From: Zobellia uliginosa
GTDB lineage: Bacteria > Bacteroidota > Bacteroidia > Flavobacteriales > Flavobacteriaceae
Reading direction: 5' to 3'
NCBI RefSeq assembly: GCF_018860745.1
Contig: NZ_JAHKPY010000014.1
Location: 955,214 to 1,019,213, forward strand
DNA: 64,000 nt
The translations under genes and the position numbers were made by a program. The notes below the pieces were generated by a model, which was given only the letters and a program-made list of their open reading frames with translations, was not told where the DNA came from and ran no database searches. Numbering within the stretch: position 1 is the first letter of the stretch; every line of letters begins with the position of its first letter. Below are positions 9,126-19,054 of this stretch, piece by piece.

Positions 9126-12100
9126 TGAGAAACGTAATCTCTTATTTTATAAAGTATCACGTAGCCGTAGATGTCTTTATTCTGGCCTTTATGGTCTTTG
9201 GTATATTTGGAGCTTTATCATTAAAGTCCAGCTATTTTCCACTTTCGGATTCTAAAAACATAACTATAAGTATAACCTATCCCGGAGCATCGCCACAAGA
9301 AGTGGAAGAAGGTATTGTGCTTAAGATTGAAGATAACTTAAAAGGTCTTGAAGGCGTAGACCGTGTGACATCAACAGCCCGCGAGAACAGTGGTGTTATC
9401 AATGTAGAAATTGAGAAAGGAAGGGATATTGATTTTATGCTCTTGGAGGTAAAGAATGCCGTAGATAGAGTGCCATCTTTCCCAACAGGTATGGAACCCT
9501 TGATTGTTTCTAAATTAGAAGCGGTTAGGGAAACCATAACATTTGCAATAAGTGGTGACCATATTCCATTAGCAACCTTAAAAGAAATAGGCAGGCAGGT
9601 AGAGAATGAGTTACGTACCATAGATGGTATTTCTCAGATAGACATGAGCGGTTATCCTCTAGAAGAAATAGAGATAGCAGTAAATGAAAATAGCTTATTG
9701 GCATATAATATATCGTTTGCGGAGGTCTCTCAGGCAGTGGCCAATGCCAATATATTGGTTACCGGGGGTAATATAAAGACAGATGCAGAAGAGTATTTGA
9801 TACGGGCTAACAACAGGTCTTATTACGGCGATGAGCTCTCTAATATGATCATTCGTGCGGATGCATCGGGTAGTGCAATACGTTTAAAGGATGTAGCTAT
9901 TATTCGTGATCGTTTTGAAGAATCACCAAACGCCTCTTATTTTGATGGTAACCTCTCCGTAAGTGCTTCTATCACTAGTACAAATACGGAAGATCTTTTG
10001 GGTTCCGCCGAAAAGGTGAAGGAATATATTGAGGATTTCAATCATAAGCACAATAACATAAAATTGAGTGTGGTAAGTGATCGTAGTATTACTTTAAACC
10101 AACGTACTCAGTTGCTTACTGAAAATGCCATTGTAGGTATGATCCTGGTACTCATATTTTTGTCATTGTTCTTAAATACACGTTTGGCATTTTGGGTGGC
10201 ATTCGGTCTTCCAATTTCCTTTTTGGGCATGTTCGTTTTTGCGGGATATTTTGATGTAACTATAAATGTGCTATCACTTTTCGGTATGATTATCGTAATA
10301 GGTATTCTGGTGGATGATGGAATAGTTATTGCCGAAAATATTTATCAGCATTACGAAAAAGGGAAATCTCCCATACAGGCTGCTATAGATGGTACTATGG
10401 AAGTAATTCCGCCTATCGTTTCCGCAATAATAACCACTTTACTGGCATTTTCTATATTTCTTTTCTTAGATGGTAGAATAGGTGAGTTCTTTAGCGAAGT
10501 ATCGGTAATCGTAATCCTCACATTAGTAGTCTCGTTGGTTGAAGCGTTGATCATTTTACCTGCGCATTTGGCGCATTCAAAAGCGTTGAAAACCATAGAC
10601 AAAGAACCTAAAACGGCTATTGGTAAAGCTTTTGCCAAATTAAGGGTCGTAAATGAAATGGGGGACCGTTTCATGGTCTGGATGCGAGATAGATTATATA
10701 GTCCTGTATTGCGTTTTGGACTCCGGTACAAAGTGCTCATGTTTGCGTTTTTTGTGGTTGCTTTAATGCTGACTCTTGGTTCTGTAGGTGGTGGTATAAT
10801 TAGAACGGCGTTCTTTCCACGAGTAGCTAGTGATAAAGTTTCTGTAGAGCTGTTAATGCCTAATGGAACAAATGAAAAAGTAACCGATTCTATTATTTCC
10901 TTAATTGAAGAGAAATCCATAATCGTAAATCAAGAACTTACGGACAAGTACCTAAAGGGTACGGGAAAAGTACTTTTTGAAAATACAATCAAAAAAATTG
11001 GTCCAGGAACTTCCGCTGCATCATTGGATATTAATTTGTTGCCAGGCGAAGAAAGACCGGATGTTATTAGTTCGGATATGGTTACCAATAGACTTCAGGA
11101 GTTAATGGGCCCGGTCATTGGTGTAGAAAGTCTTATTTATGGTTCTGGTGGTAATTTTGGTGGTAGTCCGGTGTCTGTTTCTCTTTTAGGAAATAATATA
11201 ACCGAATTAAAGGCAGCCAAAAAGGAGCTAAAAGCGGTTTTAGAAAATAATGCATTGTTGAAAGATGTAGCGGATAACGACCCTGCCGGTATCAAGGAAA
11301 TTAGGCTAGAACTAAAAGAAAATGCCTATTTGCTGGGGTTAGACCTTCGTACGGTTATGAATCAGGTACGAGCAGGATTTTTTGGTACGCAGGCGCAGCG
11401 TTTTCAAAGAGGGCAAGATGAAATTAAGGTTTGGGTTAGGTACGATAGAGAAAACCGTTCTTCCATAACCGATTTGGATGAGATGCGTATTTCAACTCCA
11501 GACGGTAATAAAGTACCTTTTAAGGAAATCGCCACTTATATCATCGAAAGGGGAGATGTTGCCATAAACCACCTAGAGGGACAAAGAGAGATTCAGGTTT
11601 CTGCGGATATCAAGAATGAGAAAACTACGAGTGGTACGGATATCATGAATGAGATTCGCACCGTAGTAATGCCGGAAATTCAATCAAAATATCCAACGGT
11701 TTCAGCTTCTTATGAAGGTCAAAATAGGGAGGCCAATAAAATGACAAGTTCAATAAAAGTGGTTGGGTTATCCGTTTTATTATTGATTTATATTACAATT
11801 GCATTTACGTTCCGAAGCTTTAGTCAGCCATTACTGCTAATTTTATTGGTGCCCTTTAGTTTAACAGCAGTTGCATGGGGACACTGGATTCACGGTTTTC
11901 CGGTAAATATCCTATCCTTGTTAGGTATCATAGCGTTAATAGGTATTATGGTTAATGATGGCCTGGTCCTCATTAGTAAGTTTAATGGAAACCTACGTGA
12001 CGGAATGAAATTTGACGATGCTATTTTTGAGGCAGGTCGTTCTCGTTTTAGAGCCATATTTCTAACATCTATAACTACAATAGCAGGTTTGGCTCCACTA

Positions 12101-12442
12101 TTATTGGAAAGAAGTAGACAGGCACAGTTTCTCAAACCTATGGCCATATCCATTGCCTATGGTATTGCTTTTGCAACGGTTTTAACATTACTGCTACTTC
12201 CCTTGTTCCTGGCATTTAGCAATAGAATAAAAGTTACGACCAAATGGTTGAAGACCGGTGATGATATCACAAAGGAAGAAGTGGAGCGCGCCATTAAGGA
12301 GCAAAAGGAAGAGGCTCACAATTCTGAAAAGCCCGTACAGAGATTAAACGGCGTCACCAATGATGCGGTAAAGGGTTCAGAAATAGATGATAGTACATCC
12401 ACCTCATCCAACATCAATCTTAAGAAACCAGAACAGGAATGA
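9125..12442 (+). CDS. RND family efflux transporter, AcrB/HAE1-like inner-membrane pump
   Basis: An 1105-aa proton-driven pump with the duplicated RND layout: one N-terminal helix, a large periplasmic loop, six helices, then the same again. The fourth helix carries GILVDDGIVIAEN, whose paired Asp residues match the AcrB proton relay. The second half has the related IGIMVNDGLVLIS. The soluble C-terminal tail after the last helix (about residues 1030-1105) is charged and longer than in AcrB. It lies between the adaptor (1-nt overlap) and the TolC-like gene (4-nt overlap), a complete tripartite operon. Its sequence is nearer to the general efflux branch than to the metal-specific CusA branch, but the substrate is unknown. 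Confidence 0.93.
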   Translation: MRNVISYFIKYHVAVDVFILAFMVFGIFGALSLKSSYFPLSDSKNITISITYPGASPQEVEEGIVLKIEDNLKGLEGVDRVTSTARENSGVINVEIEKGRDIDFMLLEVKNAVDRVPSFPTGMEPLIVSKLEAVRETITFAISGDHIPLATLKEIGRQVENELRTIDGISQIDMSGYPLEEIEIAVNENSLLAYNISFAEVSQAVANANILVTGGNIKTDAEEYLIRANNRSYYGDELSNMIIRADASGSAIRLKDVAIIRDRFEESPNASYFDGNLSVSASITSTNTEDLLGSAEKVKEYIEDFNHKHNNIKLSVVSDRSITLNQRTQLLTENAIVGMILVLIFLSLFLNTRLAFWVAFGLPISFLGMFVFAGYFDVTINVLSLFGMIIVIGILVDDGIVIAENIYQHYEKGKSPIQAAIDGTMEVIPPIVSAIITTLLAFSIFLFLDGRIGEFFSEVSVIVILTLVVSLVEALIILPAHLAHSKALKTIDKEPKTAIGKAFAKLRVVNEMGDRFMVWMRDRLYSPVLRFGLRYKVLMFAFFVVALMLTLGSVGGGIIRTAFFPRVASDKVSVELLMPNGTNEKVTDSIISLIEEKSIIVNQELTDKYLKGTGKVLFENTIKKIGPGTSAASLDINLLPGEERPDVISSDMVTNRLQELMGPVIGVESLIYGSGGNFGGSPVSVSLLGNNITELKAAKKELKAVLENNALLKDVADNDPAGIKEIRLELKENAYLLGLDLRTVMNQVRAGFFGTQAQRFQRGQDEIKVWVRYDRENRSSITDLDEMRISTPDGNKVPFKEIATYIIERGDVAINHLEGQREIQVSADIKNEKTTSGTDIMNEIRTVVMPEIQSKYPTVSASYEGQNREANKMTSSIKVVGLSVLLLIYITIAFTFRSFSQPLLLILLVPFSLTAVAWGHWIHGFPVNILSLLGIIALIGIMVNDGLVLISKFNGNLRDGMKFDDAIFEAGRSRFRAIFLTSITTIAGLAPLLLERSRQAQFLKPMAISIAYGIAFATVLTLLLLPLFLAFSNRIKVTTKWLKTGDDITKEEVERAIKEQKEEAHNSEKPVQRLNGVTNDAVKGSEIDDSTSTSSNINLKKPEQE

Positions 12443-13803
12443 TCAAACAATCTATAGCCGCTCTTATTTTTCTTTTTCTAGCCGTAGGTTCAACGGCCCA
12501 AGAGAAACGTTTGTCAAAAGAAGAAGCGGTTCGTATGGCTTTGGAGAACAACTTTGGAATTAAGGTAGCCGGTAATCAAGTTAAAATAGCCGATAACAAT
12601 CAAGGGTTGCTAAATTCAGGATATCTGCCAACTCTAACAGGTACTGCTGGTGCCAACTATAATGATTTGAATAGTACAACTGCATATCCTGATCAGTTCA
12701 ATACAGATGGGTCTCCTAGGGCAGATTTGGAAATTGATCATGCAGAATCACAATCTTTCAATGGAGGCCTGAATCTTAACTATACTCTATTTGATGGTTT
12801 AGGTAGATTATATAATTACAAGAGGTTAAAAGAACAGTATCAACTTACCGAACTTCAAGCAAGGGAGACTATAGAAAATACGTTGTTGCAGCTATTTAGT
12901 ATTTATTTTGAAGTAGCAAGGCTTACCGAAAATGAAAATGTCTTTAAACAAGCACTAGAAATTTCTATGGACAGAATTACTAGGGCTGAGTATGCTTTTG
13001 AATACGGTCAGAATACAAAATTGGATATTCTAAATGCCCAGGTAGACGTCACCAATGATAGCATTAACTTATTAAATACTAAACAAATGTTGTCCAATAC
13101 CAAACGTGATTTGAACGTGGTGGTAAATCAAAACCTCGATGCAAATTTTCAGGTGGACACTATAGTTAGATTTGTTCCAAGATTACAGCTAGATGAACTT
13201 ATAGGGCAGGCTAAAGAAAATAATGTTACCATACTTCAGACCGAAAGGAACTTGGCCATAAACGAGTATGACATAAAAGTGAACCGTTCTGGTTATCTAC
13301 CAACAATTGGCCTTACAGGTTCTTATGGATGGAATTTAAACCAGAGTGCGCCTAATTCATTTTTGCCGGGACAGATTATTCCGGGCAGCAACAGAACTAG
13401 CCTAACCCTTGGTTTGGGTGCCAGTCTTACTTGGAACCTTTTTGACGGAGGAAGGACCACTACTTTAGTGAAGAATTCCAAAATTGCTTATGAAAATCAG
13501 GAACTACAGCAAGAACAGGTAGAAATTGAAGTAGACAGAGATATCCTAAATGCGCTAGCGAGTTATGAAAACCTCTTGACCATCTATCAGATTCAAGAAC
13601 AAAATGTAATTACGAACGAGAATAATTTTGAAAGGTCTAAAGAACAGTTTCAACTGGGTAGAATAACATCAATTGAATTCCGTCAGGCACAAATAAACCT
13701 TTTGAATGCCCAAACCAATAAGAACCTGGCAAAGTATGATGCCAAACTTGCCGAACTTCAACTGTTGCAACTTACAGGGCAACTTCTTAATGTGGAGTTC
13801 TAA
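12439..13803 (+). CDS. TolC family outer-membrane efflux channel
   Basis: A 454-aa protein with a signal peptide cleaved near GSTAQ (about residues 15-20). Two OEP-type repeats follow, each with long helical coiled-coil stretches and strands near NYTLFDG and TWNLFDG. Those two motifs are the equivalent beta-barrel strands of the internal duplication. The ATG overlaps the pump stop codon (ATGA), so the three efflux genes form one operon. It provides the outer-membrane exit duct. Confidence 0.92.
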   Translation: MIKQSIAALIFLFLAVGSTAQEKRLSKEEAVRMALENNFGIKVAGNQVKIADNNQGLLNSGYLPTLTGTAGANYNDLNSTTAYPDQFNTDGSPRADLEIDHAESQSFNGGLNLNYTLFDGLGRLYNYKRLKEQYQLTELQARETIENTLLQLFSIYFEVARLTENENVFKQALEISMDRITRAEYAFEYGQNTKLDILNAQVDVTNDSINLLNTKQMLSNTKRDLNVVVNQNLDANFQVDTIVRFVPRLQLDELIGQAKENNVTILQTERNLAINEYDIKVNRSGYLPTIGLTGSYGWNLNQSAPNSFLPGQIIPGSNRTSLTLGLGASLTWNLFDGGRTTTLVKNSKIAYENQELQQEQVEIEVDRDILNALASYENLLTIYQIQEQNVITNENNFERSKEQFQLGRITSIEFRQAQINLLNAQTNKNLAKYDAKLAELQLLQLTGQLLNVEF

Positions 13804-13908
13804 AGAACATTCTTCAATACTCTAATTAAAAAGGCCTTGCCTATCAAGAATTCTTTGCCATTGCTATAATTTCTTTGTAGTATAGTTTCTGAAAAATCGT
13901 ACTCTATC

Positions 13909-14928
13909 ATGGCTAAAATTGGAGTTGGAATTATAGGAACAGGTTCAATCGTCAATATCTATCTAAAATGTCTTTCTGAAATGGATGATGTAGAGGTTAT
14001 TGGTCTTTGTACAAAATCTGCGGATAGGGTAGCAAAGGTTAAAAGCGAGTTTGGTTTGCCCGTGTTCAGTGACTATGCCTCTTTTTTAGCGCTACCTGAA
14101 ATGGATTTGGTTTGTGTTTGTAATGAAAGCGGAATGCATAGTGAGGCAATACAAGCTGCAGCCAAGGAAGGCAAGCACATTCTTAGCGAAAAACCCCTAG
14201 AAGTTACCACAGAAAAAATTGATAACCTCATATCCTTCTGTGAGCAACAAAAGGTAATATTGGGCTGTGTACTTCAAAATAGATGTAGCTCAGATTATAA
14301 AAAGGTTGAGCAAGCGGTAAAATCGGGCGTACTTGGTAAGTTGTTAATGGGCAATGCAAGTATTAATTGGTATAGGTCAGAAGCGTATTATTCAAAAAGT
14401 GAATGGCGCGGAACTATAGAACTAGATGGGGGAGCAGCTTTCATCAATCAGGGTATTCATACCATTGATTTGCTGATTAATCTTATGGGTTCTGTAGATT
14501 CGGTGTTTGCGAATGTACAAACCAGGGTTCATAAAATTGAAGGAGAGGATGTTGGGGTGGCGTTGGTTAATTATGCTAATGGCGCAATGGGTACGATTAC
14601 AGCTGGCACGGCATTATTTCCCGGCTATCCGGAACGCATTGAAGTATATGGGGAGAAAGGAAGTGTTATCATGGAAGGCGGAAAGATAATCGACTGGAAT
14701 ATAAAAGGGGAAGAGCATGTGAAAATAGATATTGATAGAATGGAAAGTGGAGCCGCTGACCCCAAAGCTATTGGATATCAAAACCATAAAACAGTACTAC
14801 AAGATATGATTGGAGCCATTAAGCGCAATAAAAAACCTATGGTAGATGGGGTAGAAGCAAGAAAGTCGGTTGCGCTAATAAACGCTATTTATAAATCCTC
14901 TAGAATTAAAAAACAAGTTCAGCTTTAA
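13909..14928 (+). CDS. Gfo/Idh/MocA family oxidoreductase
   Basis: A 339-aa NAD(P)-dependent oxidoreductase. The N-terminal Rossmann fold has GIIGTGSI at about residues 6-13 and the family motif SEKPLE at about 98-103. The C-terminal half is the alpha/beta domain that binds the sugar or cyclitol substrate; it holds the GGAAFINQGIHTIDLL region, whose His is the usual catalytic residue. Close relatives act on UDP-sugars, inositols or glucose derivatives; the substrate here is open. Nine nt separate it from the small CPXCG gene, so the two are probably co-transcribed. Confidence 0.9.
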   Translation: MAKIGVGIIGTGSIVNIYLKCLSEMDDVEVIGLCTKSADRVAKVKSEFGLPVFSDYASFLALPEMDLVCVCNESGMHSEAIQAAAKEGKHILSEKPLEVTTEKIDNLISFCEQQKVILGCVLQNRCSSDYKKVEQAVKSGVLGKLLMGNASINWYRSEAYYSKSEWRGTIELDGGAAFINQGIHTIDLLINLMGSVDSVFANVQTRVHKIEGEDVGVALVNYANGAMGTITAGTALFPGYPERIEVYGEKGSVIMEGGKIIDWNIKGEEHVKIDIDRMESGAADPKAIGYQNHKTVLQDMIGAIKRNKKPMVDGVEARKSVALINAIYKSSRIKKQVQL

Positions 14929-14937
14929 GATGTAACT

Positions 14938-15120
14938 ATGTACGAACACTTTTTTCAATGTCCATATTGTTGGGAGGAGATATCCATGTTAATGGATCCT
15001 TCCATCTCAAGCCAAACCTATGTTGAAGATTGCGAGGTGTGTTGTAATCCTATTGAGGTAACCCCGCAATTTCAAAATAACGAACTAATTTCTTTTGAAG
15101 CTCGGGATATTGAGCAGTAG
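14938..15120 (+). CDS. CPXCG motif-containing cysteine-rich protein
   Basis: A 60-aa protein with two cysteine pairs, CPYC (residues 8-11) and CEVC (about 32-35, followed by another Cys), likely binding one zinc ion. The family is widespread in Bacteroidota and Proteobacteria, and its function is not established. It follows the Gfo/Idh/MocA gene by nine nt, and its stop codon directly abuts the stop of the convergent DUF2807 gene with no spacer. Confidence 0.85.
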   Translation: MYEHFFQCPYCWEEISMLMDPSISSQTYVEDCEVCCNPIEVTPQFQNNELISFEARDIEQ

Positions 15121-15801
15121 TTAGTCCATTTCTTTGATTTTTCCACCAAATACTTTGTCCTTTTCAACACTTCTTGGATTTCCGTAGATATAAATAGATC
15201 CACCAGCACGTACTTTGGCCGCTACCTTCTCCGAAGCGTTCACATCCGCTCGCCCTCCAGCATTGACCACTACCGTAGTTTCTTTCGTGTCCAATTGTTT
15301 GTTATACGTTTTTCCGCCTGTATTTACCATTACTTCCTGCTTTGCAGCAGCGCCGGTAAGGGTTACTTCCCCCCCGGAAATAGATTTTGTATACAGATCA
15401 TCGATATTGATTTTCAAGTCTATTTTTCCACCTTCTTGAGTTTTGATCTCCACACGCTTACCCTTAACGGTTTCATCGGATCTTATTTTCGCGTTTTCAT
15501 TGGCATCAATAAGAGCAAGTTCTTCAGTATAGTATAAAGTGGCTTTGGCTTCATTTCCATCTAAAAAATTATCGAACTCCATTTTTATCTTTAGGAGACC
15601 ATTTTTGTTGGATATATTAACTTCATCCTTATCATCGCCGGTAATAACAATTTTGTTCTCGTTGCTTTTTACAAGGCTAACAACAATACGATCATAAACT
15701 TTAAGCTCTGTAAATTTATCTAAATCCTTTGTGTTTTCCTTTTGTGCCAGAACTCCTGCCGAAATAAATAGGGCAAGGGCCAAAAATCCTAATTTTTTCA
15801 T
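15121..15801 (-). CDS. Secreted head-GIN domain protein (DUF2807)
   Basis: A 226-aa exported protein with a signal peptide (about residues 1-19, ending GVLAQ). Two stacked DUF2807 (putative autotransporter adhesin head GIN) beta-repeat segments follow, with repeated short strands such as GGKIDLKI, GGEVTLTG, GGRADVNA and GGSIYIYG. Its function is unknown; the family is common and often multi-copy in Bacteroidota. A TATATTTG box lies 25 nt upstream on the same strand. It is convergent with the CPXCG gene. Confidence 0.87.
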   Translation of the reverse strand: MKKLGFLALALFISAGVLAQKENTKDLDKFTELKVYDRIVVSLVKSNENKIVITGDDKDEVNISNKNGLLKIKMEFDNFLDGNEAKATLYYTEELALIDANENAKIRSDETVKGKRVEIKTQEGGKIDLKINIDDLYTKSISGGEVTLTGAAAKQEVMVNTGGKTYNKQLDTKETTVVVNAGGRADVNASEKVAAKVRAGGSIYIYGNPRSVEKDKVFGGKIKEMD

Positions 15802-15825
15802 GTTTCAATATTTGTAGTGTCCAAT

Positions 15826-15833
15826 CAAATATA
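15826..15833 (-). promoter_or_regulatory. -7 box TATATTTG for the DUF2807 gene
   Basis: Read on the minus strand this fully matches TAnnTTTG and lies 25 nt before the ATG at 15801. A -33 TTG is not evident. Confidence 0.45.
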
Positions 15834-15938
15834 GGCTATTTTGGATGATTTCCCTAGAGCACTCGTGGCTGTAACGCAATGCTGGTGTTACGTTTGTGGT
15901 CTTTTTAAACAAAAGATGTAAGGCTAATTGTGGGGCTT

Positions 15939-15946
15939 TAAATTTG
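15939..15946 (+). promoter_or_regulatory. -7 box TAAATTTG for the FGE-fold lipoprotein gene
   Basis: A full match to TAnnTTTG, 69 nt before the ATG at 16016. The nearest TTG upstream is too close to be a normal -33 element. Confidence 0.42.
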
Positions 15947-16015
15947 TATTTTTAAAGTCTTGAGGTTTGCCCATTCTGGATAAAAAAAACTATTTTTAAC
16001 AAAAGCATTCTGTAA

Positions 16016-17077
16016 ATGAAAACCCAGTTAATCAAAGTTGCCATATTAGCCTGTCTTACCGCAGTGGCATTCCAATCCTGTAAATCAACTAAAACGGTTT
16101 CGACCGTTCAAGAAACCGTTGTTAAAACTACGGAGGACAAAGTAGTAGAGAATACACCGGTGGTGGCATCTACTGAAGTTTCTAACGGATATACGGAGAC
16201 TGTTCCGGAAACCGATAAAAGTTTTGATATGATTTTAGTACCTGGAGGAACCTTTAAAATGGGGAGCCCTGAAACGGAAGCGAATAGAAAAGCTGATGAA
16301 GGTCCGCAGAAGGATGTAGAATTGGATGCTTTTTATATGGCGAAACATGAGTTGACGTGGGATTTGTTTGAGCTTTTCTTCAAACAGAACAAAGAGCTTT
16401 TTGTAAAATTGGATAATGACCGAGTAATAAAAATAGATGCCATTTCACGGCCAAGCCCACCATATGAAGACCCTTCGTACGGAATGGGTAAAGATGGTTA
16501 TCCTGCGGTAAGTATGTCTGCATATTCCGCTTTGGTCTATTGTAAATGGTTAAGTACGGTAACCGGAAAATTTTATAGACTACCAACGGAAGCGGAGTGG
16601 GAGTACGCGGCAAAGGCTGGTACGGATAGTGCTTATAGTTTTGGTGATGATTTGGCCAACATAGATGAGTATGGGGTGTATTATAAAAATTCAGAAAATA
16701 AATATGCTAAAGTGGGTTCTAAAAAACCAAACCCTTTAGGGTTGTATGATATGCATGGTAATGCCGCTGAGTGGACGTTGGATGAATACAAAGAGGATGC
16801 TTATGCAACTATGGAGAACAAAAACCCGTGGGTAACACCAGCTGTAATTCACCCTAGGTCCTACAGAGGTGGTTCATGGGATGATGATGCGGATAAATTA
16901 CGTTCATCCGCTAGAAGTGGATCAAGTGTTAAGCAGCAGAAGCGGGATCCACAAATCCCTAAAAGTTTTTGGTGGTTTACAGATTCCAATTATGTTGGTT
17001 TTAGGTTGGTGAGCCCTAAAGTCCAACCCAGTGCAGAAGATCAGAAAAAGTTCTGGCAGACCGTTTTAGATGAATAG
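16016..17077 (+). CDS. SUMF1/EgtB/PvdO-fold lipoprotein, FGE-like but lacking the catalytic cysteines
   Basis: A 353-aa lipoprotein with the lipobox ending AFQSC at about residue 22. A linker of about 50 residues leads to a formylglycine-generating-enzyme-type domain at about residues 75-340. Family landmarks are VPGGTFKMGSPE, AYSALVYCKWLS, YRLPTEAEWEYAA, LYDMHGNAAEWT and YRGGSWDDD. True FGE has two Cys shortly after the RGGSW motif, and here that stretch has only acidic, Arg and Ser residues. Sulfatase activation is therefore unlikely. GldK and GldJ use the same fold structurally, but this protein is shorter and lies outside a gld operon. Role unknown. Confidence 0.85.
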   Translation: MKTQLIKVAILACLTAVAFQSCKSTKTVSTVQETVVKTTEDKVVENTPVVASTEVSNGYTETVPETDKSFDMILVPGGTFKMGSPETEANRKADEGPQKDVELDAFYMAKHELTWDLFELFFKQNKELFVKLDNDRVIKIDAISRPSPPYEDPSYGMGKDGYPAVSMSAYSALVYCKWLSTVTGKFYRLPTEAEWEYAAKAGTDSAYSFGDDLANIDEYGVYYKNSENKYAKVGSKKPNPLGLYDMHGNAAEWTLDEYKEDAYATMENKNPWVTPAVIHPRSYRGGSWDDDADKLRSSARSGSSVKQQKRDPQIPKSFWWFTDSNYVGFRLVSPKVQPSAEDQKKFWQTVLDE

Positions 17078-17146
17078 AGCACTGAAAATGAAAATTTTAG
17101 GTTAAATTAATAATACCAACGCTTAGGGTTGGTCAACTTAGATACA

Positions 17147-17680
17147 ATGAAAAATATATTTCTATTACTATTTTTAGGAGCTTTTGCTTGTGTGGGGCAG
17201 GCGCAAGGAGAATACGCTCTTGCCGATGCTAGTAAAATGACTATAAGCGGTTCTTCTACCGTTCATGATTGGGTAGTGGCCGCCAACACTGTTTCTGCAA
17301 CCCTTACATATGATGGAACAGCACCAAAGCAAATAGATTTAGAGGTTGCTGTCGCTGATATTATTAGTGAACGGGGTGCTACGATGGATAAGAAAATGCA
17401 TGATGCTCTTAAGAAAGAGGAACATCCTAAGGTTACTTTTAAACTTACTGAAGTAAAGGATAAGTCTACCTTATTGGGTATGTTAAATATTGCGGGAGTG
17501 GAAAAAACGGTAGAAATTCCGGTATCTATGAATACCGTTTCCGAAGGTCTGAAAATTTCGGGTGAAAAAAAGTTGATATTACAGGACTATGGGATGGAGC
17601 CGCCTACTGCCATGTTCGGTCAGATTATAGTGGGAGATGAGGTTACCGTTATTTTCGATTTGATATTCTCAAAGCAATAG
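17147..17680 (+). CDS. YceI family periplasmic protein
   Basis: A 177-aa exported protein with a signal peptide (ending near GQAQ at about residue 20) and a YceI lipocalin-like barrel. Family motifs include ISGSSTVHDW near the N-terminus, the KKEEHPKVTF stretch and the C-terminal GDEVTVIFDL. YceI proteins bind isoprenoid lipids such as polyprenols or quinones; the ligand here is not known. The start at 17147 places the Met just before the signal peptide; a TTG six codons upstream is the alternative. It follows the lipoprotein gene by 69 nt. Confidence 0.88.
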   Translation: MKNIFLLLFLGAFACVGQAQGEYALADASKMTISGSSTVHDWVVAANTVSATLTYDGTAPKQIDLEVAVADIISERGATMDKKMHDALKKEEHPKVTFKLTEVKDKSTLLGMLNIAGVEKTVEIPVSMNTVSEGLKISGEKKLILQDYGMEPPTAMFGQIIVGDEVTVIFDLIFSKQ

Positions 17681-17738
17681 AATATCGGTTTTAAGATTTA
17701 GAACACTGGCAGGCAATTGACTTCAATACCTTTTTCAA

Positions 17739-18926
17739 ATGGATACTACCCTAAAAATTAAAAGTCTTGCCACCAAGTATGCTCCGGATTTTGTAGCAGT
17801 ACGTAGATATCTGCACCAAAATCCAGAATTATCTTTTCAAGAGTATAACACTTGCGCGTATCTAAAAAAACAGCTTTTAGAGCTGGGAGTGACGGATATA
17901 GAAGCAGTGGCAACTACAGGGCTTCTGGCTACTATTAAAGGCCATAAACCCGGCAAAACGGTATTGCTGCGTTCGGATATTGATGCGTTACCCATACAGG
18001 AAGAAAATAAGATTGACTATGCCTCTAAAAATAATGGAGTCATGCATGCTTGTGGTCATGATGCGCATAGTGCTTCCCTTTTACTTTGCGCCAAAATCTT
18101 AATGGAGTTAAAAGGTGATTTCTCGGGAACTGTAAAACTATTGTTTCAACCTGCGGAAGAATTGAGTCCGGGTGGGGCAATTAAAGTAATGGAGGAGAAA
18201 GCGTATACAGACTTGGGGCGCATTCCCCACATTGGGCAACACGTACGGCCAGATATGCCAGTCGGAAAAGTAGGTTTTCGCTCTGGGAAATTTATGGCCA
18301 GTATGGACGAACTTTTTTTGACCGTTAAAGGAAAAGGCGGTCATGCGGCCATGCCCGAAAAATTGATTGACCCGGTGTTGATATCTTCACATATTATTGT
18401 TGCCGCACAACAACTCGTTAGCCGTATGGCCGATCCAAAGGTACCTTCCGTACTTTCTTTTGGTAAGGTGATTGCAAACGGAGCTATAAATGTAATTCCA
18501 GATGAGGTAAATATAGAAGGTACGTTCAGGACTTTTGATGAAACCTGGCGAAAATCGGCATTGGAAAAACTGACCAAATTGGTTGCCACTATGGCAGAGG
18601 CCATGGGTGGAAGCTGTGAGCTTAAAATCAACCATGGATATCCACATTTAAAAAATGAGGCGCTGTTAACGGAGGATTTACGTAGCCATGCACAAGCGTA
18701 TTTAGGAGAAGAAAACGTAGAAGAACTAGACCAATGGATGGCAGCGGAAGATTTCGCGTACTACAGTCAGCAGCATCCGGCTTGTTTCTATATGTTGGGT
18801 GTGGGCAATGTTGAAAACAATATTCAATCGGGGCTACATACGCCAACTTTTAATATTGATGAATCTGCCTTGGAAATTGGCGGCGGACTCATGGCTTGGC
18901 TAGCCATCAAAACACTTTCCCTATAA
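17739..18926 (+). CDS. M20 family amidohydrolase (hippurate/IAA-amino acid hydrolase-like)
   Basis: A 395-aa cytoplasmic dinuclear metallohydrolase that cleaves amide bonds of N-acyl amino acids. Visible metal-ligand motifs are HACGHDAH (about residues 103-110), QPAEE (about 137-141), the GQH site, and LHTPTF near the C-terminus. A dimerisation domain with GKGGHAAMP sits between the halves. There is no signal peptide. The motifs fit the AmhX/HipO/ILR1-type subfamily rather than dipeptidases; the exact acyl group is unknown. It starts 58 nt after YceI, with no obvious functional link. Confidence 0.9.
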   Translation: MDTTLKIKSLATKYAPDFVAVRRYLHQNPELSFQEYNTCAYLKKQLLELGVTDIEAVATTGLLATIKGHKPGKTVLLRSDIDALPIQEENKIDYASKNNGVMHACGHDAHSASLLLCAKILMELKGDFSGTVKLLFQPAEELSPGGAIKVMEEKAYTDLGRIPHIGQHVRPDMPVGKVGFRSGKFMASMDELFLTVKGKGGHAAMPEKLIDPVLISSHIIVAAQQLVSRMADPKVPSVLSFGKVIANGAINVIPDEVNIEGTFRTFDETWRKSALEKLTKLVATMAEAMGGSCELKINHGYPHLKNEALLTEDLRSHAQAYLGEENVEELDQWMAAEDFAYYSQQHPACFYMLGVGNVENNIQSGLHTPTFNIDESALEIGGGLMAWLAIKTLSL

Positions 18927-19054
18927 TTTATTTTTAGATTAATTTTTTCTACGGTATTACTGCAATTGGAAGCTGAAAAGTGTCGAACTCGCATAAAACA
19001 GGTGGTTGTATTCAAAAAATGATAAAGAATAACTAAAAAGTGCAACTCTTTCAG

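Noticed and set aside
10351-10920. Long minus-strand open frame of 189 codons inside the RND pump gene
   Set aside because: It lies wholly within a strongly supported gene on the other strand and its translation has no domain or signal features.
16016-17077. Calling the FGE-fold lipoprotein GldK, GldJ or a sulfatase activator
   Set aside because: It is shorter than GldK/GldJ, is not in a gld operon, lacks the FGE cysteines, and no sulfatase gene is nearby.
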